A DNA stretch of 64,000 nucleotides, taken from NCBI GenBank assembly GCA_034401795.1, contig CM067369.1, positions 185,940,936 to 186,004,935 of the forward strand. Reading direction: 5' to 3'. The position numbers were made by a program, and so were the translations under genes. Positions 34,375 to 59,287 of the stretch are shown one piece after another (position 1 is the stretch's first letter; every line of letters begins with the position of its first letter). Under the pieces are notes generated by a model. It saw only the letters and a list, made by a program, of their open reading frames with translations, did no database searches and was not told where the DNA came from. Origin of the DNA: Chaetoderma sp. LZ-2023a (taxonomy: Eukaryota > Mollusca > Caudofoveata > Chaetodermatida > Chaetodermatidae).

Positions 34375-34703
34375 GGGTCACATGCAGATTGACGTCATAA
34401 TTAATTAGGTCATGAGTGACTCGATTTAGCCTGTCTTAAATGCTTAATAGTCTGTCACGTTGTACGAATTGTATGTTTTTACTAGTTAATATACATGTTG
34501 TTGAATATTTTGAAACTAATTTGACTTGACGCTGTTGCTCAGCTGCCATAGGCAGCAACAGCACCCAGTCAAATTAGTTTCAAAATATTCAACAGCCTAG
34601 CTGTATAGTTTTATGGAATTTGAGATTCGGCGCACATTCGATCGATCCCAACACGGGCAAAGCGTGGGTGGAGATTAGCTAGAGATGGGTAGCTAAAACT
34701 GGA
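34375..34703 (-). mobile_element. TCCAGTTT-hairpin MITE (H1), copy D
   Basis: Read on the - strand: head TCCAGTTTTAGCTACCC, then the GATCGATCGA-like box. The hairpin is at 34500-34595 with arms GTTGAATATTTTGAAACTAA and TTAGTTTCAAAATATTCAAC around GCAGCTGCCATAGGCAGC. A fragment of another H1 head is at 33888-33950. Confidence 0.8.
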
Positions 34704-34774
34704 TTCTTCCACTGATTGAAAGGTGTGGCTGGACTTGCTACCAGCCATGCCAATCAACTATCAGTTAAATAATT

Positions 34775-35030
34775 TTTTAACCAATTAATGAGTAAGCTGA
34801 CCAAAAATTTCCCCTGCAGTGGTTTTTAAAGAATGTCCATTTGCCGGCCAAGAGTAGACAATTTTTGAAAATGTACCACTGGAGTGACTGGCTCGATAAC
34901 TGATCCGTCTAGTGGTGAGATTTCAAAAATATTCCTTTCTTGACTTTGTAAATCGATATTCACTAAGCAGAAATTTAGATTTTTGTTTACCAATTTTGTC
35001 TTCTGAGCATTAAGGTGTAAATTAGGGCAT
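34775..35030. mobile_element. H2 MITE, decayed copy 5
   Basis: Recognised by GTCCATTTGCCGGCCAAGAG, CCACTGGAGTGACTGGCTCG and the partial complementary arm. Ends are diverged. Confidence 0.5.
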
Positions 35031-35134
35031 AATCTTCACTAAAGTATGTGGTAAAGATTATTTGCAATGACACCAAGATGAAGAGTTTAATTCACAAACC
35101 AGAATCGACAAATTCTTGATGATGTTTGGAAGAT

Positions 35135-35225
35135 TCTATTAAATATTTTGAAACTGATTTATTCTGGCACCTTTGCAGAAACAGTTTCCAGTCAAATTAG
35201 TTTCAAAATACTTAATAGTTTTACT
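35135..35225. repeat. H1-type solo hairpin
   Basis: Arms ATTAAATATTTTGAAACTGA and TTAGTTTCAAAATACTTAAT around TGGCACCTTTGCAGAAACAG. No H1 head or tail recognised. Confidence 0.55.
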
Positions 35226-35849
35226 GTATGGTGGTCTTAAAATTGAGACACTTGAATTACAAGTGTTTCAGCTTTGATTGTCGTAATCTGTTATGCTGTA
35301 CATAGACTTTTTAATTCCATGCTGAATGACCTGTTTCTCTGCATTCCCAGGAACCGGCCTTGCGCCATAGAATCTGAAAATAATTCATATTTTTCATGCA
35401 CAGTGACTGCAATGGCTAGCAGGGTGAGGACACACCTTTTCATGTGGGTCTCGGGTCCCAACTCGACATCCGCATACAGTGTTATTATCCTGTTGCTGTT
35501 GCCTTGAACTGTATTCACAATAGTCAGTACATGGTTATCCTAGAACGCATAATAAATAATATGTATGAGGACAGTAAATTGAACGCTATAATTTTAGCTA
35601 ATATTTGTTGTACACTATAATTTCTGTACAGAAATAAAGTCAGAATTATAATCTCAAGATGAAGAGTTTACATGATAGGATATATTTTAAAATTTGTATT
35701 TTGCTCAGATTATATTTTTCTTTGGAGACTGTGGGTTTTTTCAATAAATTTTGCATAATAACAGATATTGTTTGTGTTTAATCCCTTTCAGCCATAGTTT
35801 TGGTGATGGAAATCTATCTTAAGGATCTCTGAAGTTATAGTTCAGTTAA

Positions 35850-36081
35850 CCCTTTAACCCTTAAATTTGTTCAAGAAAATTTAAATTTTCTCATAGTAAA
35901 TGTCCATTTGCAGACCAAGAGAAGACAAGAATTTAAAATTTACCACTGGAATGACTGGCTCGGTTAGCGAGCCAGTCATTCCAGTGATAAATTTTCAGAA
36001 ATAGTCTTCTCTTGGTCTGAAAATGGACATTTCTCGAGACCACTGCAGAGGCCATTTTTGGCTGATATGAGAGTTAAAAGG
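35850..36081. mobile_element. TTAA-flanked hairpin MITE (H2), copy 6
   Basis: TTAA at 35846-35849 and 36082-36085; starts CCCTTTAACCC. The central tip GACTGGCTCGGTTAGCGAGC and long arms are well preserved. 232 bp, the same length as copies 1, 2 and 7 within a base. Confidence 0.85.
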
Positions 36082-36175
36082 TTAAACCTCTCTATAACAT
36101 ACAATTGCTTTTGGGGCCAAAATGGCTTCTCCAATGCTCACGATAAATCGCCATTTCCAGACCAAAAGAAGATTA

Positions 36176-37275
36176 TTAGCTCACCTGGCCAAGTCCGCTT
36201 ATGCCATGGCGACCATCCGTCGTCCATCCGTCAACTTTTTCTTTAAACGACTTGTTCTCAAGAACCACTGGGCCGATTTCAATTATATTTTGCAGGAAGC
36301 ATCCTTAGGGCATAGGGATCCAAGTTTATTCAAAGGGAGCTGATTGACCAATTAACCCAGCAGCCATCTTGGATTTTGGCTGATTTTTAGAAATGTCTAG
36401 CAATCAAGCACTGAACCAAGATTGGGAACTTGATTGACCAAATAGTTCAGTGGCCATCTTTGATGACCTAGTTTTTACGAAATTGACTTCTTCAAATCCG
36501 CTGAACGGATTGGGCTGAAATTTGGGAGATATGATTAGGGACTAACGGCCATTAAAAGGCCGCCATGGATCAATCAAAAGGTAGCATGTTTGGTGACCAT
36601 ATTGGATTATTTATTTGATTGATTTTGAAGCCGAAATTTGTTTTAAATAGTTTTTTGTGTATGCTGATTTCAAATTTCCACTTTTGAAACTGTCAGATCG
36701 ACGGTTTTGCAGCCATCTTTGATCTTTTTCCTGCCAAAAACTTCCATCCTAAAGCAATAGGAAGTTTAAAATGTCTGGGTCGATTTCAATTATATTTAGC
36801 AGGAAGCATCCATAGGGCATAGAGATCCAAGTTTGTTCAAATGAAGCCGATAAGCCAATTTGGCTGGTGGCCATCTTGGATTTTGGCTGATTTTTAGAAA
36901 TGTCTTTAAATATGTCCGAAACCACTTGGGGAAATCGATTCAAACTCATGAAGCATCATCTGGGCCAACACAACAGCTAAACCAAGTTTGGTCAAGGGAG
37001 CTTCATTGGCCAAATATTTTGGTGGCCATCTTGGATGACCTAGCTTTCGCAAAAACGACTTCCAATTAAAATTTAGCGTGTTTTTCCGCCGTCTTGCATT
37101 TCTGAAATTTTCTAAAAAAAATGGTATGAAAGAGTACTTACTAACCACTAGGCCAATTTTAATAAAACTTGGGTAACTACTCACCCTGCTAGTATCTTCA
37201 CAGAATTTTATGTGGTCATCTCATTTTGTTCAAATGTGCCATTGGCCAATAAATTCAGGTGAGGGATACAGGCCT
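36176..37275 (-). repeat. Dispersed repeat (GCCATGGCGACCATCC / CATCCAAGATGG family), inverse orientation
   Basis: Starts GCTCACCTGGCC...GCCATGGCGACCATCC and ends CAGGTGAGGGATACAGGCCT then CTTGTTTT. Internal modules match 7370-9065 in reverse complement (TTTGATGACCTAGTTTTTAC, GGATGACCTAGCTTTCGC). Confidence 0.55.
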
Positions 37276-37420
37276 CTTGTTTTAGACCAAATTTCCACTA
37301 GAATGACTGCCTAGATAACAGATAACCAAGCCAGTCATTAGAGTGGTAAATTCTCAAATATATTCTTCTCTTGGCTTACTAATGCAAATTCAATACACCA
37401 AAATTTCATGTTCTTGACCA
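37276..37420. repeat. H2 hairpin core, decayed copy 7b
   Basis: TTTCCACTAGAATGACTGCC and the complementary GCCAGTCATTAGAGTGG arm; TTAA ends not seen. Confidence 0.45.
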
Positions 37421-38116
37421 ATGAGAATGATGATATACTGTGTAATGCAGCTACAGTAGCATCCCGCAGAGGCACTCCACCATTCTTCTTTGGCCACCAA
37501 TTCTTATACTCAGCCAGAGTCCTAACCGCCCCTAGGTTCTTGACCAATCTTGACCGTTAACTGTTTGCCTGTTGAATGTCTGCAAACTACATTTTCCATG
37601 GAGTTTAACTCTGGATATCATGAACATTTTGAAAACAATTTTACTGAAAGTAAGCCACCAACAACTTTCACTCAAGTTGTTTTCAAAATATTCAGCATGT
37701 CCAGAGTTATTGTTGCCCATTTAAATTGTTGTCTGGTACCTTGCAGAGGGTTCCCACAACCTTGAAAATCATTAAAAAATATGTTGCGTTTTCAAGCCCT
37801 TGAAAGTCCTTGAATTTAGCCAGAATTGAAAATTTCCTTGAAAAACCCTTGACTTTGTCATTGTCCAACTTTTCCAGCTATGGCAGACCAAGCGAAAAAA
37901 TAGAAATTTCTGTATTAAGTATTATAATCATATAATTTTTTAATCAGAATTTAGCGTAATCTCATGTTTCTAAAATGTTGTAATAATGTTGTGATAATAA
38001 AGAATTATGTAGGAGGAAAAGACGGCCAGAAGATTTTTTTGACCTTAAAAATCCTTGAAAAGACCTTGAATTCAATTTTCAAAAACCTGTGGAACCCTAT
38101 TTTAGCAGTCAGTCAG
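37421..38116. other. Non-coding with a diverged hairpin
   Basis: A palindrome-like stretch at 37617-37690 (AACATTTTGAAAACAATTTTAC and GTTGTTTTCAAAATATTC) resembles an H1 stem. Later sequence repeats CCTTGAAAA-type words. No gene recognised. Confidence 0.35.
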
Positions 38117-38120
38117 TTAA

Positions 38121-38236
38121 CCCTTTACCCCTTAAATTTCTTCAAGAAAATTTTTATTTTCTCATAGAAAATTTCCACTTGCTTACCAAGAGATTTTTTT
38201 TTTTTAAGTTCTCACTCAAATGGCTGGCTCGGTTAT
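38121..38236. mobile_element. H2 MITE left half, cut at the hairpin tip
   Basis: TTAA at 38117-38120 then CCCTTTACCCC and the left arm up to GGCTGGCTCGGTTATCA. There the palindrome stops and a (CCTG)n/(TCTG)n tract begins. Confidence 0.65.
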
Positions 38237-39660
38237 CACCTGCCTGCCTGCCTGCCTGCTTGTCTGTCTGTCTGTCTGCACCATATCTTCAGAACGCAAG
38301 AAGGTAGAATTACCAAATTTGGCACATACAATCATATTGTGGCTGGCTAGAGAGAATTGAAGATTCAAGTCAAAAAGTAAAATATCTAGCTCATGGGGTC
38401 ACTAGGTCCATGCCGGAATACACATTTTTGGCCATACTTTGTGGATGTGAAAAGTTAGAATAAGGGAGGGATGGTGAGAGGTAGGCAGAGGAGGCAGGGA
38501 GAAGGGAGGGAGAGTGGTGGGGAGAGATCAATGGGTAAGATTTATAGTTCAAGAGGTCACGAAGTGCATACTGATAGGCATTTTGGCAATAACTTTGGCA
38601 TACAAGAATGTATAATCATCAAATTTATCTTCTTATCCATATTGACGTGAACTAGAAGGACTCAGTTTCAAGTCAAATGGTCAAATACCTAGGTTATGGG
38701 TTCACTAAGTGCATATTGGAATGCATATTTTGGCCAAAGTTTGGAAACAAACAGATAGAAATAACAATTTTGTCACATTCACATTTTGCTGTGCTAAAGA
38801 TAGGTTGAGTTTGAGCTCAAATGGTTAAATATTAGATCACGCGGCCACACAATACGGTATGATTACTGTATTCTGCATCTGGAGTAGGATAAACAGCATA
38901 CAGCTGCTACCAGCCCTACTCTTTTGACCACTGCGTCTTGTCCTCTTCAAATGGGTGAGCGTGCAGAAATGCAAACAAATCATCAATTAACACGATAACT
39001 TGTTTATTAAAAATTGGAAAGGCATATATATATTAACACTTAGCAGTTAATATTATTAGCTGTTTTGGTAGAAAAATAATTTTTGATAGGTGTATGGAAA
39101 GAAATCAGGATACTTCAAAGGAGGTCCGGAAATCCCGAGGCCTGTAAAAATATCTGCAATGGTTGGAATGATGATAAGCTACCTATGTGCATTTCATACC
39201 AAAATTGCGAAAATGAAGTTTCAATGCTAAACACAGGAATTATGCCCTTGAAATCTTTGCCAAGTATAGGGCCTAATCTGTAAAGATATTACATTAGTAG
39301 CACTTTTCGTCATACTTCTAAGTTGCTTGGTACATCTTGCCATAATCTACTATCAACTAAGAAGTAGGTCTGTCTGACCTTGATCTTGATATTGATTATA
39401 GTTATGGCGACGCGTTCGCAGGATATTCATTTCCTGCACATTGGTCAAGTTGTTAATTTTGCTGACAGGTTCCGTTAGGCAATATCTATTTGGACTATGA
39501 ATATCAAGTGGCCACGCCCACAAATAGCAGAATTATGGCCCTTGAAATATTTTCAAAGTATTGAAGCCTATGGGGAAAGTATGTTTGTGGCACGTTTCAT
39601 GTTTATTGATGGATTAAAACCAAATTTGGCAGATATGTTCCGTTAGGCGATATTTATTTT
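38237..39660. repeat. CTGC/CTGT microsatellite and degenerate dispersed repeat
   Basis: CCTGCCTGCC...TCTGTCTGTC at 38238-38278. It is followed by modules of about 150-180 bp with similar wording (GGTCACTAGGTCCATGCCGG, GGTCACGAAGTGCATACTG, GGTTCACTAAGTGCATATTG). The rest is non-coding. Confidence 0.45.
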
Positions 39661-39790
39661 GCCTATGTTATGTTATGTTCGTATAGTCCTCCTCTTGATA
39701 GGAGCATCGTAGTGGTAATAGTTAAAATCAGATAATAACCAAATGAAAATAGAATAAAAGCAAGTAATAAAAAGGGAAAATTAAATAGAC

Positions 39791-39955
39791 AAGTACAGAA
39801 TAAAACAACACTAAAACTAGGTAGAGTAGTTGAGAAAGAGCAGTACAGAATAAAACAACAAACCAAACTAGGTAGAGTAGTTGGACAAGAGCAGTACAGA
39901 ATAAAACAACAAACCAAACTAGGTAGAGTGGTTGAACAAGAGCAATATAAAATTC
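39791..39955. repeat. Minisatellite of about 50-51 bp, 3-4 copies
   Basis: AGTACAGAATAAAACAACA recurs at about 39792, 39842 and 39893 with ACTAGGTAGAGTAGTTG between. The apparent Cys/Leu-rich reverse-strand frame here is a product of the repeat. Confidence 0.75.
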
Positions 39956-41320
39956 TAACATTAAGACACATTAATTTTTAAGAATTTATCATAAGTTTAA
40001 AACATATTTGAGTTAAAATAAAGTACAAACCTACTATTTGATGCTTTGGTAGAATAAAAGCGCTAAGGCGTTAATCGAGTTTAACAAAACACAAAAAGGT
40101 TTAGATGTAACAAAAAAATCCAGTATTAATTGGTTGATTTATCACAAGTTTATATAGATACTAAAAATAAGTTCGTCAATTTCATCTGCTACATCGGGTA
40201 GTGCCAAGAAAAACTAAGTGAACCAAACGAGATCTCATACGTTCCCCTCGGACCAGGCATCCCAAGCGCCTCGGGGATGTGTGGAACGGCCAGAGTAATT
40301 CAACACAACATCCGCAGATGCATTGCCGAATCTATTGTGATAACCATTATAGTCATAGGCTGATCATCCTGATGTGGTGTTGAGAATATGAACTCTGCCG
40401 CAGTGTATGTTAAAAACTTGCATTTAAATCGCCCGCAAGGACCCAAAGATTAAATAAGCAGACAACAAGCTTTAGACCTTGGCTTTTTTTTAAATCAATG
40501 AAGAGGAAGACGTGGTGGGGGTGGACCAACATACCCCGTTACTGGGGGTAAGTTTGACAAGCATGGGCTAAGTTAGCCCAGATGGAGCAAGTTCGGCCAT
40601 AGAATGATTTCAATATTTAATGAATTTAAAAGGTTAACTCTTCTCAATTGTTTATTTAAAGGAAACAAATTGTAACAAGTAATGTTTAAACGCCTCTACC
40701 GTTGATCGTTACATGCTTTCTTATGGCACAAAACGTACTGTGATGAAAATATTACTTAATTCTTCCTGAAATTAACTTTCATCGATTATTCACAGTAGAC
40801 AAAACAGAAGGTGATGCGGCCCACTCTATCCGGCAAGTGTATCACCGGAAATACGTACACACTGCTTAAAGTGCTATAAATAGAAATGGCTTAGTATGAG
40901 AACACATGGGCGGACTTGCCCCAATGGCGAACGAGCCCCGGTCTCCCCTATTGGTTCGCCAATCTTCTATTGGGGTTGTGCAGCATCTCTTCGATTTCAG
41001 TACTGGTAACTTCACGTGCAACTCAGGATCAGTCCTGGTTAGGGATTGCCATTAATGATTACTTGAAGTTATGCCTGCTTCTACAAGTCTCACACTGATT
41101 AGAGGGGTAACTGTCTGATTCGTGATGACAATGAACCAGGAAGACACGTCCACAGATTATGGATGAAACTGATCGTGCTCACAATGTTTCAAAGAGTCAC
41201 GTTGCCAAGTTACCACCGATGTCGGTTATCCCAATCTCAATGCTAATTGGTTTTAAATGCATCTTAGGATTTTGGTGGGATCTTCGTGTTCTTTATATGA
41301 CCATTCCAAATGTGGTTATA
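39956..41320. other. No gene recognised
   Basis: Mixed-composition, non-repetitive stretch. Short frames at 40916-41098 and 41159-41395 show no family motif and no clear splice context. Confidence 0.35.
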
Positions 41321-41329
41321 TTATGTGAT

Positions 41330-41900
41330 GGCGCCCGCTGTCCATATGTCCGTCTGTCCATAGTGTCGGCGAAAAAAGAGGGACATATTATGTGATGGCA
41401 CGTGATGGTACTTGATGTCTGTCCATCCATGAAACTAGCCATCGAACCATTCGTCCATCAGTCTGCCCGTCCATCTGATTCTGATCCATATCTCGAAGGT
41501 GTTTGAACCTACTCTCGCAATTTTGTCGGTGAATATATTAATGGGAGACAGTGATATGATCTTTCGTCGAATTCCGTCCATATCTGTCAGAGTTTCTCCC
41601 CTTATAACCGTAAGATTCATAAAAATTTCTTGTCAGATCGTGGTATGATTTTGTTTCCGCAAATCCACCTATATTCGCCAGAGTTATCTCCTTTGAAAGA
41701 CGCAGAATTTGTCCAAAATGTATTGTCCGATCCATATCTTGGAGCCTTTACTCATACTCGTAGTATTTCTCCAGCAGATCTATTAGGTTCAAAGGAGGTG
41801 TTATGATCTTGTATCGACAGTATTTACGCATATTTGTCAACATCTCTCTTGAAAAATTAAATTCATTGAAAGTGTTGTTCCCCTGGATAAGCTGAAAGTG
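41330..41900. repeat. Degenerate tandem modules
   Basis: After ATTATGTGATGGCGCCCGC, short words recur (CCATATCTGTCAGAGTTTCT, CTATATTCGCCAGAGTTATC, GCATATTTGTCAACATC) about every 100-140 bp, in the style of the other module repeats here. Confidence 0.4.
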
Positions 41901-43079
41901 CCTAAACACATTTAGTTAAAGTTCGGTAGCGGCCTACATATGCACATGTTATAAGCTGTCATTATAGTTGTAATGTCGTTTTAGCGAAATCCATTCGTAT
42001 AAGCCACTACTATTTCCCAAAAATGCAAGATTCACAGAGTACTAATTCACATTATTATTCCCCAAACAAGTACCATGGGTTGGGGGGGGGTTGTTAGGCG
42101 TAGGGGTAGGGGCGTATGTTGAGTTTCAATAAAATCTTGTTGGTTGACAGTATTCCTATTTTTTTACATGGCCAAGAATTGGGTCCCTTAAATTCTTCAT
42201 TGATGGCTTTAAATTATTCTTCAGCTTGTTCTCCTGGCACACGTATGTCTCTGCTCCTGGTTCGGCATTAGTTGAGCTCTCGGCTCAGCATCAACTTAGC
42301 ATTCCATTTCGTCTTTAGGAGAATTTTTTGGCCTACCGCCCACCTGTGGGTATGGCTACCGACTCTGCCAAGTGTATGACTCCAGGTTCCGATCAAGGTG
42401 CTGGTTCAGTTTCGGCTTATAATTTCATTGCAGCTATGATTTGACTCACAGTCCTGGTTTGGCTCTGGATATGAGTCCTGACTCGACCCCAATGTTTGGC
42501 CCATATTTGTGCCTAACATTATAGTGCCATTCCATCGCAAGATTATTTCTGAGTTTGTCATCTAGGTACCAATTCGGTCCCATGCCCACATTGGGACTCG
42601 GCCCCCGGTACAGTACTTGCTTTGTTCTCGACCTTCAGATAACTACACAGCCAAAACTCAGTGAAACTCACTGTAACTGACTTCTGTCCGTAGGATACCA
42701 CTATCACGTGTCTGTGTTTTACGAGGTGCACCTGGATAGCGCGTGCGAGCATAAGTCGGATTGATATCAGTTATCCCGACTTGGTCGACATAGGGATAAC
42801 TTATTTTGGGTGGATCGCCCGAATCTGTGGAGTAGTACAGGCCGTGGAGTGGTTATCGATGATAGATGCGAAATGTCTTACTATGAACTACATTGGAAAC
42901 TGAAGAACCTTTCGTGAAGAATGGTGTTAGTCGATGTTGAAAGAAATGATCTTAGTGAATGTTTTGCATCTGAAGCGTGAGTTCGCATTAGTTTCTCATT
43001 TACCTCCAAAGCAGCATGCTTTTTGTCCGATTCATTTATCGGGACTTGAAAATAACACTTCAGATCAAAAGTAGGGCAA
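41901..43079. other. Non-coding; possible flank of a Gypsy remnant
   Basis: A G-run at 42081-42090 and a TC/GGTTC-rich stretch at 42230-42500. Some - strand sequence below 43080 may be decayed pol sequence continuous with the fragment above; it is too broken to define. Confidence 0.35.
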
Positions 43080-43770
43080 ATGTTGTAATTTTTTCACTGC
43101 GCAGAAAGTGAATAGGCTCTGTGTACTGGTTTATTGTCTGTCAGTAGTCTATATACACATTCATTTCATAGCCGTTGCAGTTATCTTTGACAACGATCAC
43201 TTCGAGCCAGCCAAGGAGCGGTACTAGGCTCGATTGGATAAGATACGGGTGATTTCTCCATCTACGAAAACCTGATCTTCATGGCTAAAGCATTTTTACT
43301 TTGTTGCATTTTGCTAATGGTTTGGTGAACAAGGATGACTTAGTAATGAATGTGGCTAAAAGTGCACATAACTCTATCTAAGATAGCTAGTCCGGGCCGA
43401 TTCGATTGTAAGGCACTTGGGCTTCTTTTGGACGTCGTAGTCGTGTCCTAGAATGATAACACTACACAGGTCGTTTAGAATACTGAGATGGGTAGCTGGA
43501 TAAATACAACCATAGAGAGTGGTGTCAGCAAAACAAGAATCAACCACATTGATTTTGAGCAACGTACGTAATGACCATTGGTATATTCTGCGATGATGGA
43601 TATGTTTAGATTCAATACACTGACAGCATGGCGACTTAGGAAACTATCAGAACAGCAGGTATCTATAAGAGCCGACAGGTTCTTTCCATTGACGGAAACA
43701 GTTATTGTTGCGCGTAATAAGTTTTGAGGGAAAGCGGGTACAATGGCGCAGAAAGCGTGTGTGCCTGGAG
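43080..43770 (-). pseudogene. Ty3/Gypsy-type protease and RT start, decayed
   Basis: On the - strand from 43760 a frame reads into SALIDTCCSDSFLS. This matches the retropepsin active-site block, with the third residue of DTG changed to Cys (codons at 43655-43663). A frame shift then leads to LNDLCSVIILGHDY, typical of the protease C-terminal region. Further down, VFVDGEITRIL resembles the RT N-terminal segment. Protease would mature the Gag-Pol polyprotein. Multiple stops; clearly dead. No LTRs were identified. Confidence 0.6.
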
Positions 43771-44255
43771 CAGGCTTATTATCAGTATTAGTTTTGAACT
43801 GACTGAAGAGAGCGGTCGTAGTGCAAGTATGAATTTAGGACTGACACACCTTTGTGAATTGGCCCTTTTTCAGGAACCGGTGTCTGCCATATAGACCAAT
43901 AGCTTCCAATAAAATTAGTTTCAGAGTATTTAACCAAATGTTGCGTTTGGTTTCTGCCTTTCACGTTCCAATGGTTAAGTAAGTAGGTCCCACATACACG
44001 CGCGCACGCAAGCACACGCACACACACACACACACCCACCCACCCACCCACCCACGCACGCACGCACGCACGCACGCATAATATAGTGGCAAGGCCATTA
44101 GGGCACAGAGAAAGACGTTTTCATGACAACAGTTAATGATTTCAAATTTGACTTATTATGAAGCTAATTTTATTGAAACTTGTTAGAGTTAGAAGCAGCA
44201 ACAACTGATCATCAGATTATTGTCAACTCTAAAATATACATTTTTGCAACAATAG
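43771..44255. other. Simple repeats, no gene
   Basis: CACACGCACACACACAC at about 44010-44032, then (CCCA)n and (CGCA)n at 44033-44080. A short H1-like arm TTAGTTTCAGAGTATTTAAC lies at 43916. Confidence 0.5.
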
Positions 44256-44612
44256 AGGGATCCAATCTGTCACTTAAGTAACTGACGTCATAGTCAAATA
44301 TGTCAATGTCCTACGTTAGTTGACGTCATAATCATAATCATAATCATAATGGCGTAGCTTTGTCACGAAAATCGAACAAATCTTCCACGACAGTGTACGA
44401 ATTGTATATCTTTCATGCATTTACAATTTAATAACCATTCTATTGAATATTTTGAAACTAATTTGACTGGGAGCTGTTGTTGTCAGATTAGTTCCAAAAT
44501 ATTCAACAACTTGCCTGTATTGTAACCTTGAAATTTAGATTCTGCGCATTCAGGTCTGAAAGTTTCAAACCGATTCCAACACGCATAAAATGCGTGCAGA
44601 GCTTAGGCCTAT
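44256..44612 (-). mobile_element. TCCAGTTT-hairpin MITE (H1), copy E (diverged)
   Basis: The tail with GTACGAATTGTATATCTTTC, the shortened hairpin at 44445-44512 (TTGAATATTTTGAAACTAAT...), and a degraded head. Confidence 0.65.
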
Positions 44613-44660
44613 CGATAAATGGGCGAGGAACAGTTATAAATCATGGTATGGTCTATTGGA

Positions 44661-45058
44661 ATGGACCGTTCCCGTTTTAGCTATGTCCCGCCCATCTCTA
44701 TCTAAGCTCCACCCATATCTCGTCCGTATTGGGATCGATCGATATCTAAACCCCCTGCCTATCAATTTCCAGAAAGCTATACAGGTAAGCTGTTAAATTT
44801 TTTGAAAGTAATTTGACTGGGCGCTGTTGCTGCCTATGGCAGCAACAGTGCCCAGTCAAATTGCTTTCAAAATATTCAACAGAATGTTTATTAAATGGTA
44901 AAGACATACAATTCATACACCGTGTCAGACTATTAAGTGTTAAAGACTGACTATTACGAATCATTCATGACGCCATCATTATGACTTCATCATACACGTC
45001 ACGTAGAACTTTGATTATGACGTCATATGATAGACGGATAAACTTTTAAAGGCCCATT
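44661..45058 (+). mobile_element. H1 MITE copy F, in the 3' flank of the GRL gene
   Basis: Ends ATGGACCGTTCCCGTTTTAG and AAACTTTTAAAGGCCCAT form an extended inverted repeat. The hairpin at 44795-44882 is near perfect, with arms AATTTTTTGAAAGTAATTTG/CAAATTGCTTTCAAAATATT around CCTATGG. Its outer end is 11 bp from the receptor stop codon. Confidence 0.8.
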
Positions 45059-45069
45059 AAAATGTGTTT

Positions 45070-57910
<12,841 letters not shown>

Positions 57911-58157
57911 AGAGTACAGTGTAGAACAAGTGTCCTAGACAGTGCGTTTTCATCTATAAATTCTGATTTGACAAGCGCTTGGATGCGGAACTTGAAGCGC
58001 TGCGGATATTGGTCGAATGCGTGATATATATTATTGATGTCAGTCAGCTATATTGAAATATCAGATAATCAGGATATTGGCAAATAATAAGATCATAGCC
58101 ATGTTGTTGATGCTGGATCATCATCATCATCATCATCATATGTTGGCTTCGGCTGTT
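57911..58157. other. 5' flank of the GRL exon 1
   Basis: The reading frame of exon 1 is closed by TAG at 57935-57937 with no ATG between. A candidate acceptor (TTCTTTTCAATATAG) lies inside the frame at 57867-57868. A (CAT)n tract is at 58118-58140. No promoter element recognised. Confidence 0.4.
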
Positions 58158-58827
58158 CCACTTAACTTCATTACATGCGACGGTGTGGAAAGCATCCGTG
58201 CTCTCATCTTATCTTGTGAATTGATTCTTCCTGTTGAACAGAACTTACAAGACTGTGCTGTATGTTGCGTGATTTGCTTCTACAAAGATGAAATATAGAT
58301 CTAAATCTACCATACAATGTGCATGTCTGTGATTGAGGCGCAGGCAAATAACCCACATTCACTGCGTGGCTGACATCTTCGTTGTATTCTGCAAGGCACG
58401 CCTTGGTCGGAATGTACTGCGGCAGCTCAGTTTCCGTACCTGTACAAGAATGGTGAGATTATCTGCAACATGAGTAGCGGGTACACCTATCACAATGATC
58501 GAGGGAATATTGGCATGCTGAGTCTCAGACTACTCTGCCCATTTATCCTCAACGAAACTTGTTTCGATATACGAGATGGCATACACGAGGCTCATCCCAC
58601 ACACCCACCCCGCCCCCATCCCAACACACGCACGCACGCACGCATAACTTTAGCCTGATTTATGATGCATTGTAAACGAAAGTAGAACCCAATAATATGC
58701 TGGCTGTGCACTGGGTAGCAGCGCTAGGATACCATGGCAGATTTGATCAATTTGTTTACCAATATTTGACTGAGAAACCATGTACACTACTAGTGTCATC
58801 GAGTTGTGCAGCATAGCTAACAATGGA

Positions 58828-59014
58828 GGAATCCAGTATTAGCTATGCCTCGGCCACCTCTAGCTAAGCTCCACTTACGCTTTGCACCCGTTACATTGGG
58901 ATTCTGGGAATTCAGGATTCAATGTCGACTATATAAATTGATCCCACCACGTGCACATCATGGGCGGACCTTAGCTAGAGATGGGTGGTGCATAGGTAAA
59001 CATGGATTCGTCCA
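58828..59014. mobile_element. H1-related head-to-head inverted element (187 bp)
   Basis: ATCCAGTATTAGCTATGCCT at the left, and AGGTAAACATGGAT with AGCTAGAGATGGGTGG at the right, form an inverted repeat made of two H1 heads without hairpin or tail. Present again at 62869-63055. Confidence 0.65.
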
Positions 59015-59063
59015 TACCTTAAAAATGACCTAATGCATGATATATCATCCCGTGCTGACCGAG

Positions 59064-59285
59064 GTTAAGTTCGGATATGTTGTCGGGGTAAGCGGGGTAC
59101 CTCGACAACATATCCGGACGTCCTAGAGTATAATTATCACGTGGTACAAATTCGTATCACTTGGTACACATTCTACTCGATTACTTCTTCAAACGAGAGT
59201 AAAAGTGTGCGCATGCGTAGATAGGCAAAGCAACCACGTGATACTTCCTGTCAGAGTACCGCGACGACATATCCGAATTCAACCA
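59064..59285. repeat. GGATATGTTGTCG palindromic element
   Basis: CGGATATGTTGTCG (59072-59085) pairs with CGACAACATATCCG (59103-59116). The outer GGTTAAGTTCGGATATG pairs with CATATCCGAATTCAACC ending at 59284. A MITE-like inverted-repeat element of about 220 bp with an extra inner copy of the end. Confidence 0.6.
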
Positions 59286-59287
59286 AA

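Larger units (their letters stand above)
58158..59287 (+). repeat. 1130-bp duplicated segment, copy 1 (likely source)
   Basis: Identical in length and nearly identical in sequence to 62199-63328, offset exactly 4041 bp, with no gaps seen. Differences noticed include GTTGAACAG/GTTTAACAG and CTTGGTCGG/CTTCGTCGG. It holds an H1-related head-to-head element (58828-59014) and a palindrome (59065-59285). No protein-coding capacity recognised. Confidence 0.92.

Noticed and set aside
39663..39971. Repetitive Cys/Leu-rich membrane-like frame on the - strand
   Set aside because: It follows from a 50-51-bp minisatellite; no start context, splice sites or family motif.
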